Part shown: in pieces, positions 8,151 to 16,677 of the stretch
Numbering within the stretch: the stretch's first letter is position 1
Layout: each line of letters begins with the position of its first letter
Assembly (NCBI GenBank): GCA_934320655.1
Contig: CAKRFN010000003.1
Coordinates: 232,763 to 296,762 of the forward strand
Length of the DNA: 64,000 bases
Origin: an uncultured Eubacterium sp.
Lineage (GTDB): Bacteria > Bacillota > Clostridia > Lachnospirales > Lachnospiraceae
Direction: 5' to 3'
Position numbers and translations under genes: made by a program
The notes under the pieces: generated by a model
The model's input: the letters and a program-made list of their open reading frames with translations, nothing else
Told to the model about the DNA's origin: nothing
The model's database searches: none

Positions 8151-9533
8151 TTATCCTAAATTTGCAAATAAAGCTGCGATTTCATCAGGACTCATCGTCT
8201 TATTCGGATCTGACAAATCCGGCATCGGCGGTGCCTCCTCTACCGGTTCCTCTTCCGGTCCGGACACGATCTCTGTGTCCAGTATTTCCGGCTCACCCAC
8301 GGGTTCATCCGGAATGTCCTCAGCGATCTCATCCGCCACAACCTCAGGCTCCGAACTGGTCTCCCCACCTATATTTGCGAGCAAGGCAGCGATATCCGCC
8401 GGACTCATCATTTTATTCGGGTCTGACAGATCCGGCATCGGTGCTGCTTCCTCAGCGATCGGTTCCGGCTCCGGCGGAAGCTCCTCTACAACCGGTTCAG
8501 GTTCCGGCTCAATGAGTTCTTCTGCAACTGGTTCAAGTTCCGGTATCAGTTCTGCCTCAGGCTCTGCAATCTCATCCGGATCGGTGATTTCCTCCGGAGG
8601 GATCAAATCCTCAGGCTCTTCGGAAAACTCCGGCTCAAACTCTGTATCTGCAACCGGCTCAGAATCCTCCTCTGCAAGATCCGGTAAATCAGACATATCG
8701 GGTAACGGTTCCGGTTCTTCATCCAGATCCGGTAAATCCAACATATCAGGCAGCGGTTCCGGCTCCTCGTCCAGATCCGGCATATCGGCAAACGGATCGG
8801 GCATAGTCACCTGCGGCTGGGGTGCAGCCATCACGACCTGCGATGATGGTATCGCCATCTTGTTTACTGCCTGCAGAATCTCATTTTTCAGTCCAAGCTC
8901 CATCTCACGCAACTGACCAGACAACTGGTTTGTCATATTGATCTGTCTCTGGAGCAGATCCGCATTCCTGCTTTCTGCCTGTGAAACAGCACCCGATGAC
9001 ACGGCAGTGGACAGCTCATCCAGCTTGCCCTCCATCTGGAAAACGAGATCCAGTAATTTATCATTGGAATTCATCAGCGCATCGGTGTGTTCTTTATTTC
9101 TGCTGATCGTCACCTTTGCAGTTGCCTTCTGCGCAGCAATGATTTCATGGAACAGTTCAGCGTTTTTATCTTCCATCAGTGATAACTGCTCTGAAATCTC
9201 ATCAAAATATTTACGGATCAGCAGGTAAGACGCCTTTTCCGATTTTAAGATGCTTGCATACTGTTCCTCCTGCTCTGCCTCCTTCGCAGCGACCCGCTTT
9301 ACCAATGTCGCCAACGACAGATAGGTGAATCCGAGGATCGCCAGCCCAGCGACTGCGATCGCAGGCAGCAAGCCCGGTACACAGATCATCAGGTATAACT
9401 CCACGATGACACACAACATCGTTGCCAACGAAGAAAACATGATAACCGAAAGGGATGAATCCTTTTTCTGACCGTTTTTCCCTTTCTTGTCAGCCTTTTC
9501 CTGCATGTTTGTCTTTTGCAATTCTCTCTCCAT
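8151..9533 (-). CDS. Acidic membrane protein with two C-terminal MSPxxIAAL motifs
   Basis: 460 residues. The start at 9533 is set by GGAGG eight bases upstream. A Lys-rich start is followed by a membrane hairpin (about 26-70), coiled-coil helices to about 240, and then a 200-residue Glu/Pro/Asp tail with repeats of DLDEEPEPLPDM. Near the middle of the tail and again at the very end is a conserved module SDPNKxMSPxxIAALxANxG. The motif resembles the EIDALL peptide at the start of flagellar FliM/FliN that docks CheY, so it may be a binding peptide. No catalytic domain is recognised. It is probably membrane-tethered with the acidic tail in the cytoplasm. Confidence 0.6.
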   Translation of the reverse strand: MERELQKTNMQEKADKKGKNGQKKDSSLSVIMFSSLATMLCVIVELYLMICVPGLLPAIAVAGLAILGFTYLSLATLVKRVAAKEAEQEEQYASILKSEKASYLLIRKYFDEISEQLSLMEDKNAELFHEIIAAQKATAKVTISRNKEHTDALMNSNDKLLDLVFQMEGKLDELSTAVSSGAVSQAESRNADLLQRQINMTNQLSGQLREMELGLKNEILQAVNKMAIPSSQVVMAAPQPQVTMPDPFADMPDLDEEPEPLPDMLDLPDLDEEPEPLPDMSDLPDLAEEDSEPVADTEFEPEFSEEPEDLIPPEEITDPDEIAEPEAELIPELEPVAEELIEPEPEPVVEELPPEPEPIAEEAAPMPDLSDPNKMMSPADIAALLANIGGETSSEPEVVADEIAEDIPDEPVGEPEILDTEIVSGPEEEPVEEAPPMPDLSDPNKTMSPDEIAALFANLG

Positions 9534-9782
9534 AAATACCTCCATATAAATAGGTAGTAATTTTCCAGAATATGGCTCTGAACAGTTACAATATACCATA
9601 TTTCACTATGTTCTACAAGCCAAACCGTTACTGTTCACATTCTCATGAATATATTATCAAAATTTATAGATACCTGCAAAAAAAGAATACATATTTTAAT
9701 GCAATACCCATTAACTTATGCTATAATTGGTATGATACTTTAAATCATCGATTTAAAGTGATAAAGCAAAGGAGAAAAACAC

Positions 9783-10571
9783 ATGAACCAGTTAGAAATA
9801 TTGAGAGAAAACTTAGGACAGTGCGATGAGATCATCCTTGACGCACTCCTCATGAGAAACCGCATCGTCGAGGACATCATGTCCTACAAAGAGGCGCATG
9901 AGCTTCCGATCATCCAACCGGAACAGGAAGCCAGACAGCAGGACTGGTTAAATGGTCGTATGGATGGAAAAAGACATAAAAAAGAGGTTATAGATGTCTT
10001 TTCTAGTATTACGCACAACAGTAAACGGATTCAGGCCAGAAACCTGTTCAACTATAACATCTTCCTGATCGGCTTCATGGGCGCCGGAAAGAGCACGATC
10101 TCCGATTACCTGAGCACGATGCTCGCGATGGATGTCGTAGAAATGGATCAGATCATCGCCCAGAGACAGGGCATGAGTATTTCCGATATTTTTGAGACCT
10201 ACGGCGAGCAGTATTTCCGTGATCTGGAGACAAACCTTTTGATCGAGATGCAGTCCAAGTCCAATGTCGTTGTTTCCTGCGGCGGCGGAACACCGATGAG
10301 AGAATGCAATGTCGTAGAAATGAAGAAAAACGGTCACGTAGTGCTGCTTACCGCTAAGCCGGAGACAATCCTCGACCGCGTTAAGGACAACCACGACCGC
10401 CCGCTGATCGAAAATAACAAAACCGTTCCGTTTATCGCCGACCTGATGGAGAAGCGCCGCGAAAAATACGAGGCTGCTGCCGACATCGTAATCGAGACAG
10501 ACAACAAGAGCGCTCTTGAAATCTGCGAGGAAATGATCCACAGACTCCGCGCTCTTGATCAGCAACAGTAA
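9783..10571 (+). CDS. aroK: Bifunctional chorismate mutase - shikimate kinase
   Basis: 262 residues. Residues 1-85 form a helical AroQ-type chorismate mutase domain (LRENLGQCDEIILDALLMRN, then the I-x-x-YK segment). Residues 90-255 are a shikimate kinase with P-loop GFMGAGKST (97-105), the substrate-binding D/E and R residues in VEMDQ and YFRDLE, the CGGGTP motif, and the lid arginine in DRPLI. The two steps are not consecutive in the pathway: shikimate to shikimate-3-phosphate, and chorismate to prephenate. The fusion may serve joint control of aromatic amino-acid supply. It is monocistronic, with AGGAG before ATG, and converges with the LysR gene (gap 4 bases). Confidence 0.88.
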   Translation: MNQLEILRENLGQCDEIILDALLMRNRIVEDIMSYKEAHELPIIQPEQEARQQDWLNGRMDGKRHKKEVIDVFSSITHNSKRIQARNLFNYNIFLIGFMGAGKSTISDYLSTMLAMDVVEMDQIIAQRQGMSISDIFETYGEQYFRDLETNLLIEMQSKSNVVVSCGGGTPMRECNVVEMKKNGHVVLLTAKPETILDRVKDNHDRPLIENNKTVPFIADLMEKRREKYEAAADIVIETDNKSALEICEEMIHRLRALDQQQ

Positions 10572-10575
10572 GCAT

Positions 10576-11484
10576 TTAATGTTTTTTATAAAATAAGTCC
10601 TCTCTCGTCTGTGCGATCACAAACTTTTTGAACTCCTCTACCACAGGCGGATGATAGACATCCTTCAACATAGCCATATAGAAGCGTCTCTGCCATGCCG
10701 GAGACACGAGTGGCAGTATTTTTACATCCAGAGAATGAAGAATCGGAATATCAGGCGCAATGGCGATGCCGAATCCATTCGCGACAAATCCCGCTGCGAC
10801 CTGATCCTCTTCAATCTCATAAGAAACCTCCGGATATGCGTTGATCTGCTCAAACAGCTCGTCTATGATATGCCGCAGTCCGCTCCGTTTCTTGAATATG
10901 ATCTGTTTATAGGGAAGTGTCTCCGTGAGATGGACTTCCTCTTTTTCTGCCAGCGGATGATCCGGCGGCACGATCACGACCAGATCCTGCTTCGCGACAG
11001 GAATAAACTCAATCAGCGGCTCATCGTCAAATTTCGAGCAAAACCCGATATCATACTTCTTTTCCTTGAGTCCCGTCAAAATATCACCAGTCAGCACCCG
11101 ATCGCAATACAGGTTAAAATCGATCTGCTTTCCCGCATTTTCATTCAAAAATCCCCGGATCAGCTTTGGAACCACATCCGTGCCAAGCGTGCGCAAAAAC
11201 GCAATGTCGATCTGTCCCTCTCCTCTTCCGGCGAGCTTTAACGAATTGACCGACGCATCCAGCCTCGTGAGAATATCCTGCGCATCGGCAAAAAAGACTT
11301 TGCCGTATTTGGTCAGGCTCACATTCCTTCCGTTTTTTTCGAACAGCTTTACACCCAGCTCTTCCTCCATCGCATAGATCGCGTGGCTGAGCGTCGGCTG
11401 CGTGATCGCCAGCATATCTGCCGCCTTTGTATAGTGCTCAATCTCCGCCAGTGTGACAAAATACCGCAAATGATATAAATTCAT
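10576..11484 (-). CDS. LysR-family transcriptional regulator
   Basis: 302 residues with an N-terminal winged helix-turn-helix (1-60: MNLYHLRYFVTLAEIEHYTKAADML, then ITQPTLSHAIYAMEEELGVKLFEK) and a periplasmic-binding-like effector domain (about 90-295). It is divergent from the shikimate/ene-reductase operon that starts at 11649 and almost certainly controls it, because a LysR-type box lies at the right distance from that promoter. The effector is unknown; a hydroaromatic acid is the natural guess. Confidence 0.9.
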   Translation of the reverse strand: MNLYHLRYFVTLAEIEHYTKAADMLAITQPTLSHAIYAMEEELGVKLFEKNGRNVSLTKYGKVFFADAQDILTRLDASVNSLKLAGRGEGQIDIAFLRTLGTDVVPKLIRGFLNENAGKQIDFNLYCDRVLTGDILTGLKEKKYDIGFCSKFDDEPLIEFIPVAKQDLVVIVPPDHPLAEKEEVHLTETLPYKQIIFKKRSGLRHIIDELFEQINAYPEVSYEIEEDQVAAGFVANGFGIAIAPDIPILHSLDVKILPLVSPAWQRRFYMAMLKDVYHPPVVEEFKKFVIAQTREDLFYKKH

Positions 11485-11540
11485 GCCTGTTCATCCCCCT
11501 TGTATGTGGCAAGTATACCATAATATATTGATAAAATCTA

Positions 11541-11592
11541 TGAATTAAGCGGATTCAATCAATTTGTTTTATTTTTAACAAGGTTTTATAAT
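11541..11592 (+). promoter_or_regulatory. Operon promoter with LysR box
   Basis: TTGTTT (11564-11569), 17 bases, and TATAAT (11587-11592) form the promoter of the 11649-16578 operon. Just upstream, TGAAT-N7-ATTCA (11541-11557) is a T-N11-A palindrome centred about 50 bases before the expected start point. That is the usual position of a LysR activation site. The divergent LysR start is 57 bases further left. Confidence 0.6.
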
Positions 11593-11648
11593 ATGTGAAA
11601 AGCAACAAAAATATACAAAATGCGAACTAATTTTTGGGAGGATTTAAC

Positions 11649-12488
11649 ATGTCAAAAGAATTTCCTATTACTATCAGTTCATGGACACTGGGCGATCAGT
11701 GCAAATTCGAGGATCGTGTAAAGGCTGCAAAGGAAGCCGGCTACGAAGGAATCGGTCTCCGCGCAGAGACTTACGTGGATGCATTGAATGAGGGTCTGTT
11801 TGATCAAGACATTCTCGACATCCTCAAAAAGTATGATATGAAGGTTACCGAGGTAGAATATATCGTACAGTGGGCAGAGGATCAGCGCTCTTATGAGCAG
11901 AAGTACAAAGAGCAGCTTTGCTTCCATATGTGTGAGCTGTTCGGTGTCGCACAGATCAACTGCGGACTGATGGAAAACTACTCCGTTGAACATACCGCTC
12001 AGAAGTTAAAGGAGCTCTGCCACAGAGCAGGCAAGTACATCATCGGTGTAGAGCCGATGCCCTACAGCGGCATTCCCGACATGAAAAAGGGATGGGCAGT
12101 CGTAAAGGCAGCCGATTGCGAGAACGCAAAGCTGATTCTCGATACATGGCACTGGGTGAGAGCAAACCAGCCCGTAGACATTTCGGTACTTGATGGCATT
12201 CCCGCAGACAAGATCGTGTCCATTCAGATCAACGACGTATGGGATCGCCCGTATGCAAAGAGCATCCTGAGAGACGAGTCCATGCATGACCGCCTTGCAC
12301 CGGGAACCGGAATCGGATCTACCGTTCCTTTTGTCAAGATGATCAAGGAAAAAGGCATCAAGCCGAACGCAATCGGTGTAGAGGTCATCAGCGACGCTAA
12401 CCTCGAAAAAGGCATTGAATACGCCGCAAAACATACCTATGAAAACACGAAAAAGGTTCTGGAAGAAGCATGGCCGGAAGTCCTTTAA
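11649..12488 (+). CDS. Sugar-phosphate isomerase/epimerase-like TIM-barrel protein
   Basis: 279 residues of the xylose isomerase-like (AP endonuclease 2) TIM-barrel family. The metal-site residues are visible as IGVEPMPY, LDTWHWVR, IQINDVWDRP and IGVEV near the end. Members isomerise or epimerise sugars, and some are 3-dehydroshikimate dehydratases (QuiC/AsbF type). In this operon, next to a shikimate dehydrogenase-like gene, dehydroshikimate chemistry is a reasonable inference but is not shown. The start at 11649 is preferred over 11634, because the in-frame ATG at 11634 overlaps the ribosome site GGGAGGA. Confidence 0.75.
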   Translation: MSKEFPITISSWTLGDQCKFEDRVKAAKEAGYEGIGLRAETYVDALNEGLFDQDILDILKKYDMKVTEVEYIVQWAEDQRSYEQKYKEQLCFHMCELFGVAQINCGLMENYSVEHTAQKLKELCHRAGKYIIGVEPMPYSGIPDMKKGWAVVKAADCENAKLILDTWHWVRANQPVDISVLDGIPADKIVSIQINDVWDRPYAKSILRDESMHDRLAPGTGIGSTVPFVKMIKEKGIKPNAIGVEVISDANLEKGIEYAAKHTYENTKKVLEEAWPEVL

Positions 12489-12509
12489 TCTGGAAAAGGA
12501 GAAAGTAAC

Positions 12510-14435
12510 ATGAGATTCAAAGCAATGTTTCAGCCAATTACGATTGGCCCTATGACCGTAAAAAACCGCTTTGTTGTCCCTCCGATGGGAAATAACTTTG
12601 CGAATACCGACGGTTCGATGAGCGATCAGTCTGTTGCATATTACAGAGAGCGCGCCAAAGGCGGGTTCGGTCTGATCACGATCGAAGCCACCGTTGTTCA
12701 CAAAGGAGCAAAAGGCGGTCCCCGCAAGCCCTGTCTGTATGATGACTCTACGATCGAGAGCTTTCGCAAAGTCGTAGACGCCTGCCACACAGAAGGTGCT
12801 AAAGTATCCGTCCAGCTCCAGAACGCCGGACCGGAAGGAAATGCCAAAAATGCCGGTGCTCCGATCACCGCAGCTACAAGCATTCCCTCCGTATACGGAC
12901 GCGATATTCCGAAGGAATTGACGACCGAAGAAGTGTACGAGCTGATCAAAGGCTATGGTGAAGCAGCCCGCCGTGCGATGGAAGCCGGTGTGGATGCAGT
13001 AGAGATCCACATGGCACACGGCTATCTCGTGAGCACCTTCCTCTCTCCCCGCACCAACAAGCGTGTGGATGAGTTTGGCGGATGCTTTGAGAACAGAATG
13101 CGTTTTTCCCGCCTGATCATCGAGGAAATCAAAAAGACCACACAGGGCAAGATCGCTGTACTGGCAAGAATCAACTCTGCCGATGAAGTACCCGGCGGAC
13201 TTGACATCCACGACAGCGCTGCGATTGCTTCTTATTTAGAAGATTGCGGACTCGATGCACTCCATGTATCACGTGCTGTCCACATCAAGGACGAATACAT
13301 GTGGGCTCCTACTGTCATCCACGGCGGATTTTCCGCTGCACAGGTCGAGGAGATCAAGCGTGCGGTGAGCATCCCCGTTATTACGGTTGGACGATACACT
13401 GAGCCCCAGTTTGCCGAGCTTATGGTAAGAGAAGGCAGATGTGATCTCGTCGCATTCGGCCGCCAGAGTCTCGCAGACCCCGCAATGCCGCGAAAGGCAC
13501 AGGAGGAGCGTCTTGAGGACATGATCCCCTGCATCGCCTGTCTGCAAGGCTGCGTGGCAAATATGTATGCCGGCAAGCCGCTGTGTTGTCTGACCAATCC
13601 GTACCTCGGACATGAGTCAGAGCCGATCGCACCCGCTGACCACGCGAAAAAGATTATGGTCATCGGAGGCGGTGTCGCAGGTCTGTGTGCTGCATTTATT
13701 GCGAAAGAAAAAGGACATGATGTGACTTTATATGAAGCAGGTTCTGTTTTAGGCGGAAATATGCGTCTGGCAGCCTATCCCCCGGGAAAAGGCGACATTA
13801 CAAACATGATCAGAAGCTACATCCACCGCTGCGAAAAGGATGGCGTAAAGATCGTCATGAACTGCGAAGTGACCGCCGAGCTGATCGAGCAGGAAAAGCC
13901 GGACAGTGTGATCCTCGCAACCGGTTCTAAGACACTCATCCTCCCGATCGAGGGCATCGACAATCCGGCAATTATCCACGGCTCAGACCTGTTAGAAGGC
14001 AAGCGTGCAGCCGGAAAGAAAGTACTTGTTGTCGGCGGCGGTATGGTCGGCTGTGAGACAGCAGCATTTCTCGGTGAGCAGGAGCATGATGTGACAGTCA
14101 TCGAGTTCCGCGATACAGTCGGTGCGGATGTGATCCACGAGCACAGAGTCTATCTGATGAAGGACTTCGAGGATTACGGTATCAAAGAGATCACCGGTGC
14201 AAAGGTATGTAAATTCTACGAGGATGGCGTGGAGTATGAGACTGCCGACGGCGCTCACCACGAGACCAGAGGTTATGATTCCGTGATTTTATCTATGGGA
14301 TACAGAAACTACAATCCTCTGGAGGAAACTGTCCGCGAGCTCGTACCCGATACCTATGTGATCGGCGACGCGATTAAGGCAAGACGCGCCCTTGATGCAA
14401 CAAAAGAAGCATATGAGGTAGCATCACAGCTTTAA
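12510..14435 (+). CDS. NADH:flavin oxidoreductase / ene-reductase (FMN, 4Fe-4S, FAD)
   Basis: 641 residues with the architecture of 2,4-dienoyl-CoA reductase, enoate reductase and BaiH-type enzymes. An FMN TIM barrel (about 1-335, PPMGNNFAN and EIHMAHGYLVSTFLSP) is followed by a 4Fe-4S cysteine set (CIACLQGCVANMYAGKPLCC, about 345-364). FAD (VIGGGVAGLCAA) and NAD(P)H (LVVGGGMVGCETA) Rossmann domains complete it. Such enzymes saturate C=C bonds conjugated to a carboxylate or thioester in anaerobes. Position between a TIM-barrel isomerase and shikimate dehydrogenase suggests an unsaturated cyclic acid as substrate. Ribosome site AAAAGGAG precedes ATG. The substrate is inference. Confidence 0.88.
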   Translation: MRFKAMFQPITIGPMTVKNRFVVPPMGNNFANTDGSMSDQSVAYYRERAKGGFGLITIEATVVHKGAKGGPRKPCLYDDSTIESFRKVVDACHTEGAKVSVQLQNAGPEGNAKNAGAPITAATSIPSVYGRDIPKELTTEEVYELIKGYGEAARRAMEAGVDAVEIHMAHGYLVSTFLSPRTNKRVDEFGGCFENRMRFSRLIIEEIKKTTQGKIAVLARINSADEVPGGLDIHDSAAIASYLEDCGLDALHVSRAVHIKDEYMWAPTVIHGGFSAAQVEEIKRAVSIPVITVGRYTEPQFAELMVREGRCDLVAFGRQSLADPAMPRKAQEERLEDMIPCIACLQGCVANMYAGKPLCCLTNPYLGHESEPIAPADHAKKIMVIGGGVAGLCAAFIAKEKGHDVTLYEAGSVLGGNMRLAAYPPGKGDITNMIRSYIHRCEKDGVKIVMNCEVTAELIEQEKPDSVILATGSKTLILPIEGIDNPAIIHGSDLLEGKRAAGKKVLVVGGGMVGCETAAFLGEQEHDVTVIEFRDTVGADVIHEHRVYLMKDFEDYGIKEITGAKVCKFYEDGVEYETADGAHHETRGYDSVILSMGYRNYNPLEETVRELVPDTYVIGDAIKARRALDATKEAYEVASQL

Positions 14436-14480
14436 TATATGCTATAATGAGCGCAAAAAACGTTTTAGGAGGACAAAAAA

Positions 14481-15362
14481 ATGGAACAGAGAATCAAAGG
14501 AACAACAGGTTTAATGGCACTGATCGGCAGCCCGGTAGGACACTCAGGCTCTCCGGCTATGTATAACTTTAGTTTCCAGTATCACAATCTCGATTACGCA
14601 TATATGGCATTTGACATCAAAGAGGATCAGGTACCCGCTGCACTGGACGCAATGCGCCTGTTCAAGATGAGAGGCTGCAACGTAACAATGCCTTGCAAAA
14701 ACAAGGTCGCAGAGTGCGTGGACGAGCTTTCACCCGCAGCCAGAATCATCGGTGCTGTAAACACCATCGTAAATGAAGATGGCAAGCTGATCGGACATAT
14801 CACTGACGGTATCGGCTTCGTGCGCAACTTAAAGGAGCACGGCTTCGATGTAAAGGGCAAAAAGATGGTCGTTCTCGGCGCAGGCGGCGCAGCTACCGCA
14901 CTTCAGGTACAGAGCGCCCTTGACGGAGCAGCTTCTATCTCCATCTTCAACCCCAACGATCCGTTCCTTGATCGTGCAAAGTCAACAGCAGAAAAGCTGA
15001 AAAAAGAAGTACCTGATTGCGTTGTAAATGTTTATTGTCTCGAAGATCAGGACAAATTAAGAGAAGAGATCGCAAACGCTGACATTCTCGTAAACGGTAC
15101 ACTTGCCGGAATGAAGCCCAACGATGACGTATCTCTCGTAGACAAGTCCATGTTCCGTCCGGATCTGGTCGTAGCAGACGTTGTCTACAACCCGATTGAA
15201 ACCAAAATGATCAAAGAAGCAAAAGAAGCCGGATGTAAGCTCGCGATCGGCGGCAAGGGTATGCTTTTATGGCAGGGAGCAGCAGCGTACAAGCTGTACA
15301 CCGGCCTGGAGATGCCTACTGCCGAGTATCAGCAGTTTCAGGCTGAACACGAAGGGAAATGA
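14481..15362 (+). CDS. Shikimate/quinate dehydrogenase
   Basis: 293 residues, AroE family. The N-terminal substrate domain contains IGSPVGHSGSPAMYNFSFQY and NVTMPCKNKV, with the catalytic lysine after the NVT-x-P motif. The C-terminal Rossmann domain has VLGAGGAATAL. The enzyme interconverts shikimate (or quinate) and the 3-dehydro acid with a nicotinamide cofactor. The catabolic-looking operon (LysR, ene-reductase, transporter) suggests a YdiB/quinate-type role rather than biosynthesis. A GGAGGA ribosome site and a nearby TATAAT suggest an extra internal promoter. The adjacent MFS gene starts seven bases after the stop. Confidence 0.87.
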   Translation: MEQRIKGTTGLMALIGSPVGHSGSPAMYNFSFQYHNLDYAYMAFDIKEDQVPAALDAMRLFKMRGCNVTMPCKNKVAECVDELSPAARIIGAVNTIVNEDGKLIGHITDGIGFVRNLKEHGFDVKGKKMVVLGAGGAATALQVQSALDGAASISIFNPNDPFLDRAKSTAEKLKKEVPDCVVNVYCLEDQDKLREEIANADILVNGTLAGMKPNDDVSLVDKSMFRPDLVVADVVYNPIETKMIKEAKEAGCKLAIGGKGMLLWQGAAAYKLYTGLEMPTAEYQQFQAEHEGK

Positions 15363-15369
15363 TTAAACA

Positions 15370-16578
15370 ATGAAAGAGACAAATAAGAAGCAATTAGTAA
15401 TTACTTCCATTGCCTTATATTTTACGTACTTTATTCACGGAATCGGTGCATCCATCATGGGTCAGTACAAGCCGGAGCTCGCCGCCGCATGGGGCGCGGG
15501 AACACTCAGCGACGGCACACTGGATGTCAGCATGGTTGTACTGGTTATCGCAGCACTGGGACTGGGACGGCTGATTTCTCTGCCGTTCTCAGGCCCACTC
15601 TCTGATAAATTCGGACGCAGACTGAGCGGTATCATCGGCATCATTTGTTATGTTGCATACTTTATGGGAATCGCGTTCTCGCCCTCTATGAAGATCGCCT
15701 ATGCATTTGCGATCCTCGGCGGTGTGGCGAACTCGTTCCTTGATACATGCGTCAGCCCGACCTGTATGGAGATCTACACAAACAACCCGTCAGTTGCAAA
15801 CCTGTTCACGAAGTTTTCTATGTGCGTCAGCCAGTTTTTACTGAAATTCTTCATCGGATTTGTAGCGGCTCAGCACATGTCCTTCCGGACGATCTTTATC
15901 GTCGCAGGTGCAGCGATTCTCATTGACGGAATCCTGATTTTATTCCTGCCTTTTCCGGATCGAAACACAGCATCCGGCGAAAAGAAAGAAAAAACAAAAA
16001 TCAAGATCACTCCGGTATCTCTGGCAGCGATTTTGATCGGATTTACAAGCTCCTCCACGTTTATGTTATGGCTGAACTGCAATCAGGAGCTCGGACGCGC
16101 CTACGGTATGGCTGATCCTTCATCGATCCAGTCCTACTATGCGCTCGGTACGGCAGTCGCAATCCTTTCTACCGCATTTTTCATCAAGAAAGGCTTAAAG
16201 GAAATCAACGTACTCATTATCTATCCTTTGATTTCCACGATCATGCTCGCCCTGTGCTATCTGATTCAGGCACCTGTGATCTGTCTGATCGGCGGATTTG
16301 TCATCGGTTTTGCCGGTGCGGGCGGTGTGCTCCAGCTTGCGGTATCGACAACCGCGGAATTTTTCCCGGATAATAAGGGAACTGCAACCTCCATGGTCAT
16401 GATTGCCTCCAGTATCGCAAACTACACGATCATCAGCCTTGCAGGATATATTACCAAAGTGGGCGGCAGCGGTGCTCCCCGCATGATCCTCTTACTGAAC
16501 ATGGGAGTGACATTCATAGGAATTTTACTTGCATTATTTGTAAAGATCAAACGAAACAAAACAACTGTATCTGCATAA
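15370..16578 (+). CDS. MFS transporter
   Basis: 402 residues with about twelve membrane segments and the MFS loop 2-3 motif GPLSDKFGRRLSG (near 75-87). It is co-transcribed with the shikimate dehydrogenase-like gene, so a hydroaromatic acid such as shikimate or quinate is the probable cargo. It ends the operon at a strong terminator. The substrate is inferred only from context. Confidence 0.85.
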   Translation: MKETNKKQLVITSIALYFTYFIHGIGASIMGQYKPELAAAWGAGTLSDGTLDVSMVVLVIAALGLGRLISLPFSGPLSDKFGRRLSGIIGIICYVAYFMGIAFSPSMKIAYAFAILGGVANSFLDTCVSPTCMEIYTNNPSVANLFTKFSMCVSQFLLKFFIGFVAAQHMSFRTIFIVAGAAILIDGILILFLPFPDRNTASGEKKEKTKIKITPVSLAAILIGFTSSSTFMLWLNCNQELGRAYGMADPSSIQSYYALGTAVAILSTAFFIKKGLKEINVLIIYPLISTIMLALCYLIQAPVICLIGGFVIGFAGAGGVLQLAVSTTAEFFPDNKGTATSMVMIASSIANYTIISLAGYITKVGGSGAPRMILLLNMGVTFIGILLALFVKIKRNKTTVSA

Positions 16579-16585
16579 AACCCTC

Positions 16586-16628
16586 ATAGAATCCAATTCG
16601 GGTCACATTCTGGATTGGATTCTATTTT
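16586..16628 (+). terminator. Terminator of the hydroaromatic operon
   Basis: A perfect 12-base stem (ATAGAATCCAAT / ATTGGATTCTAT) with a 16-base loop, then TTTT. Confidence 0.8.
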
Positions 16629-16677
16629 ACCCACTTCCTGTTTGTTATTTAACAAACATACTCAAAGGAGAAGCGCT

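Noticed and set aside
12006..13211. A 401-codon minus-strand frame under the TIM-barrel and ene-reductase genes
   Set aside because: It crosses two well-recognised plus-strand genes and has the composition of an antisense shadow.
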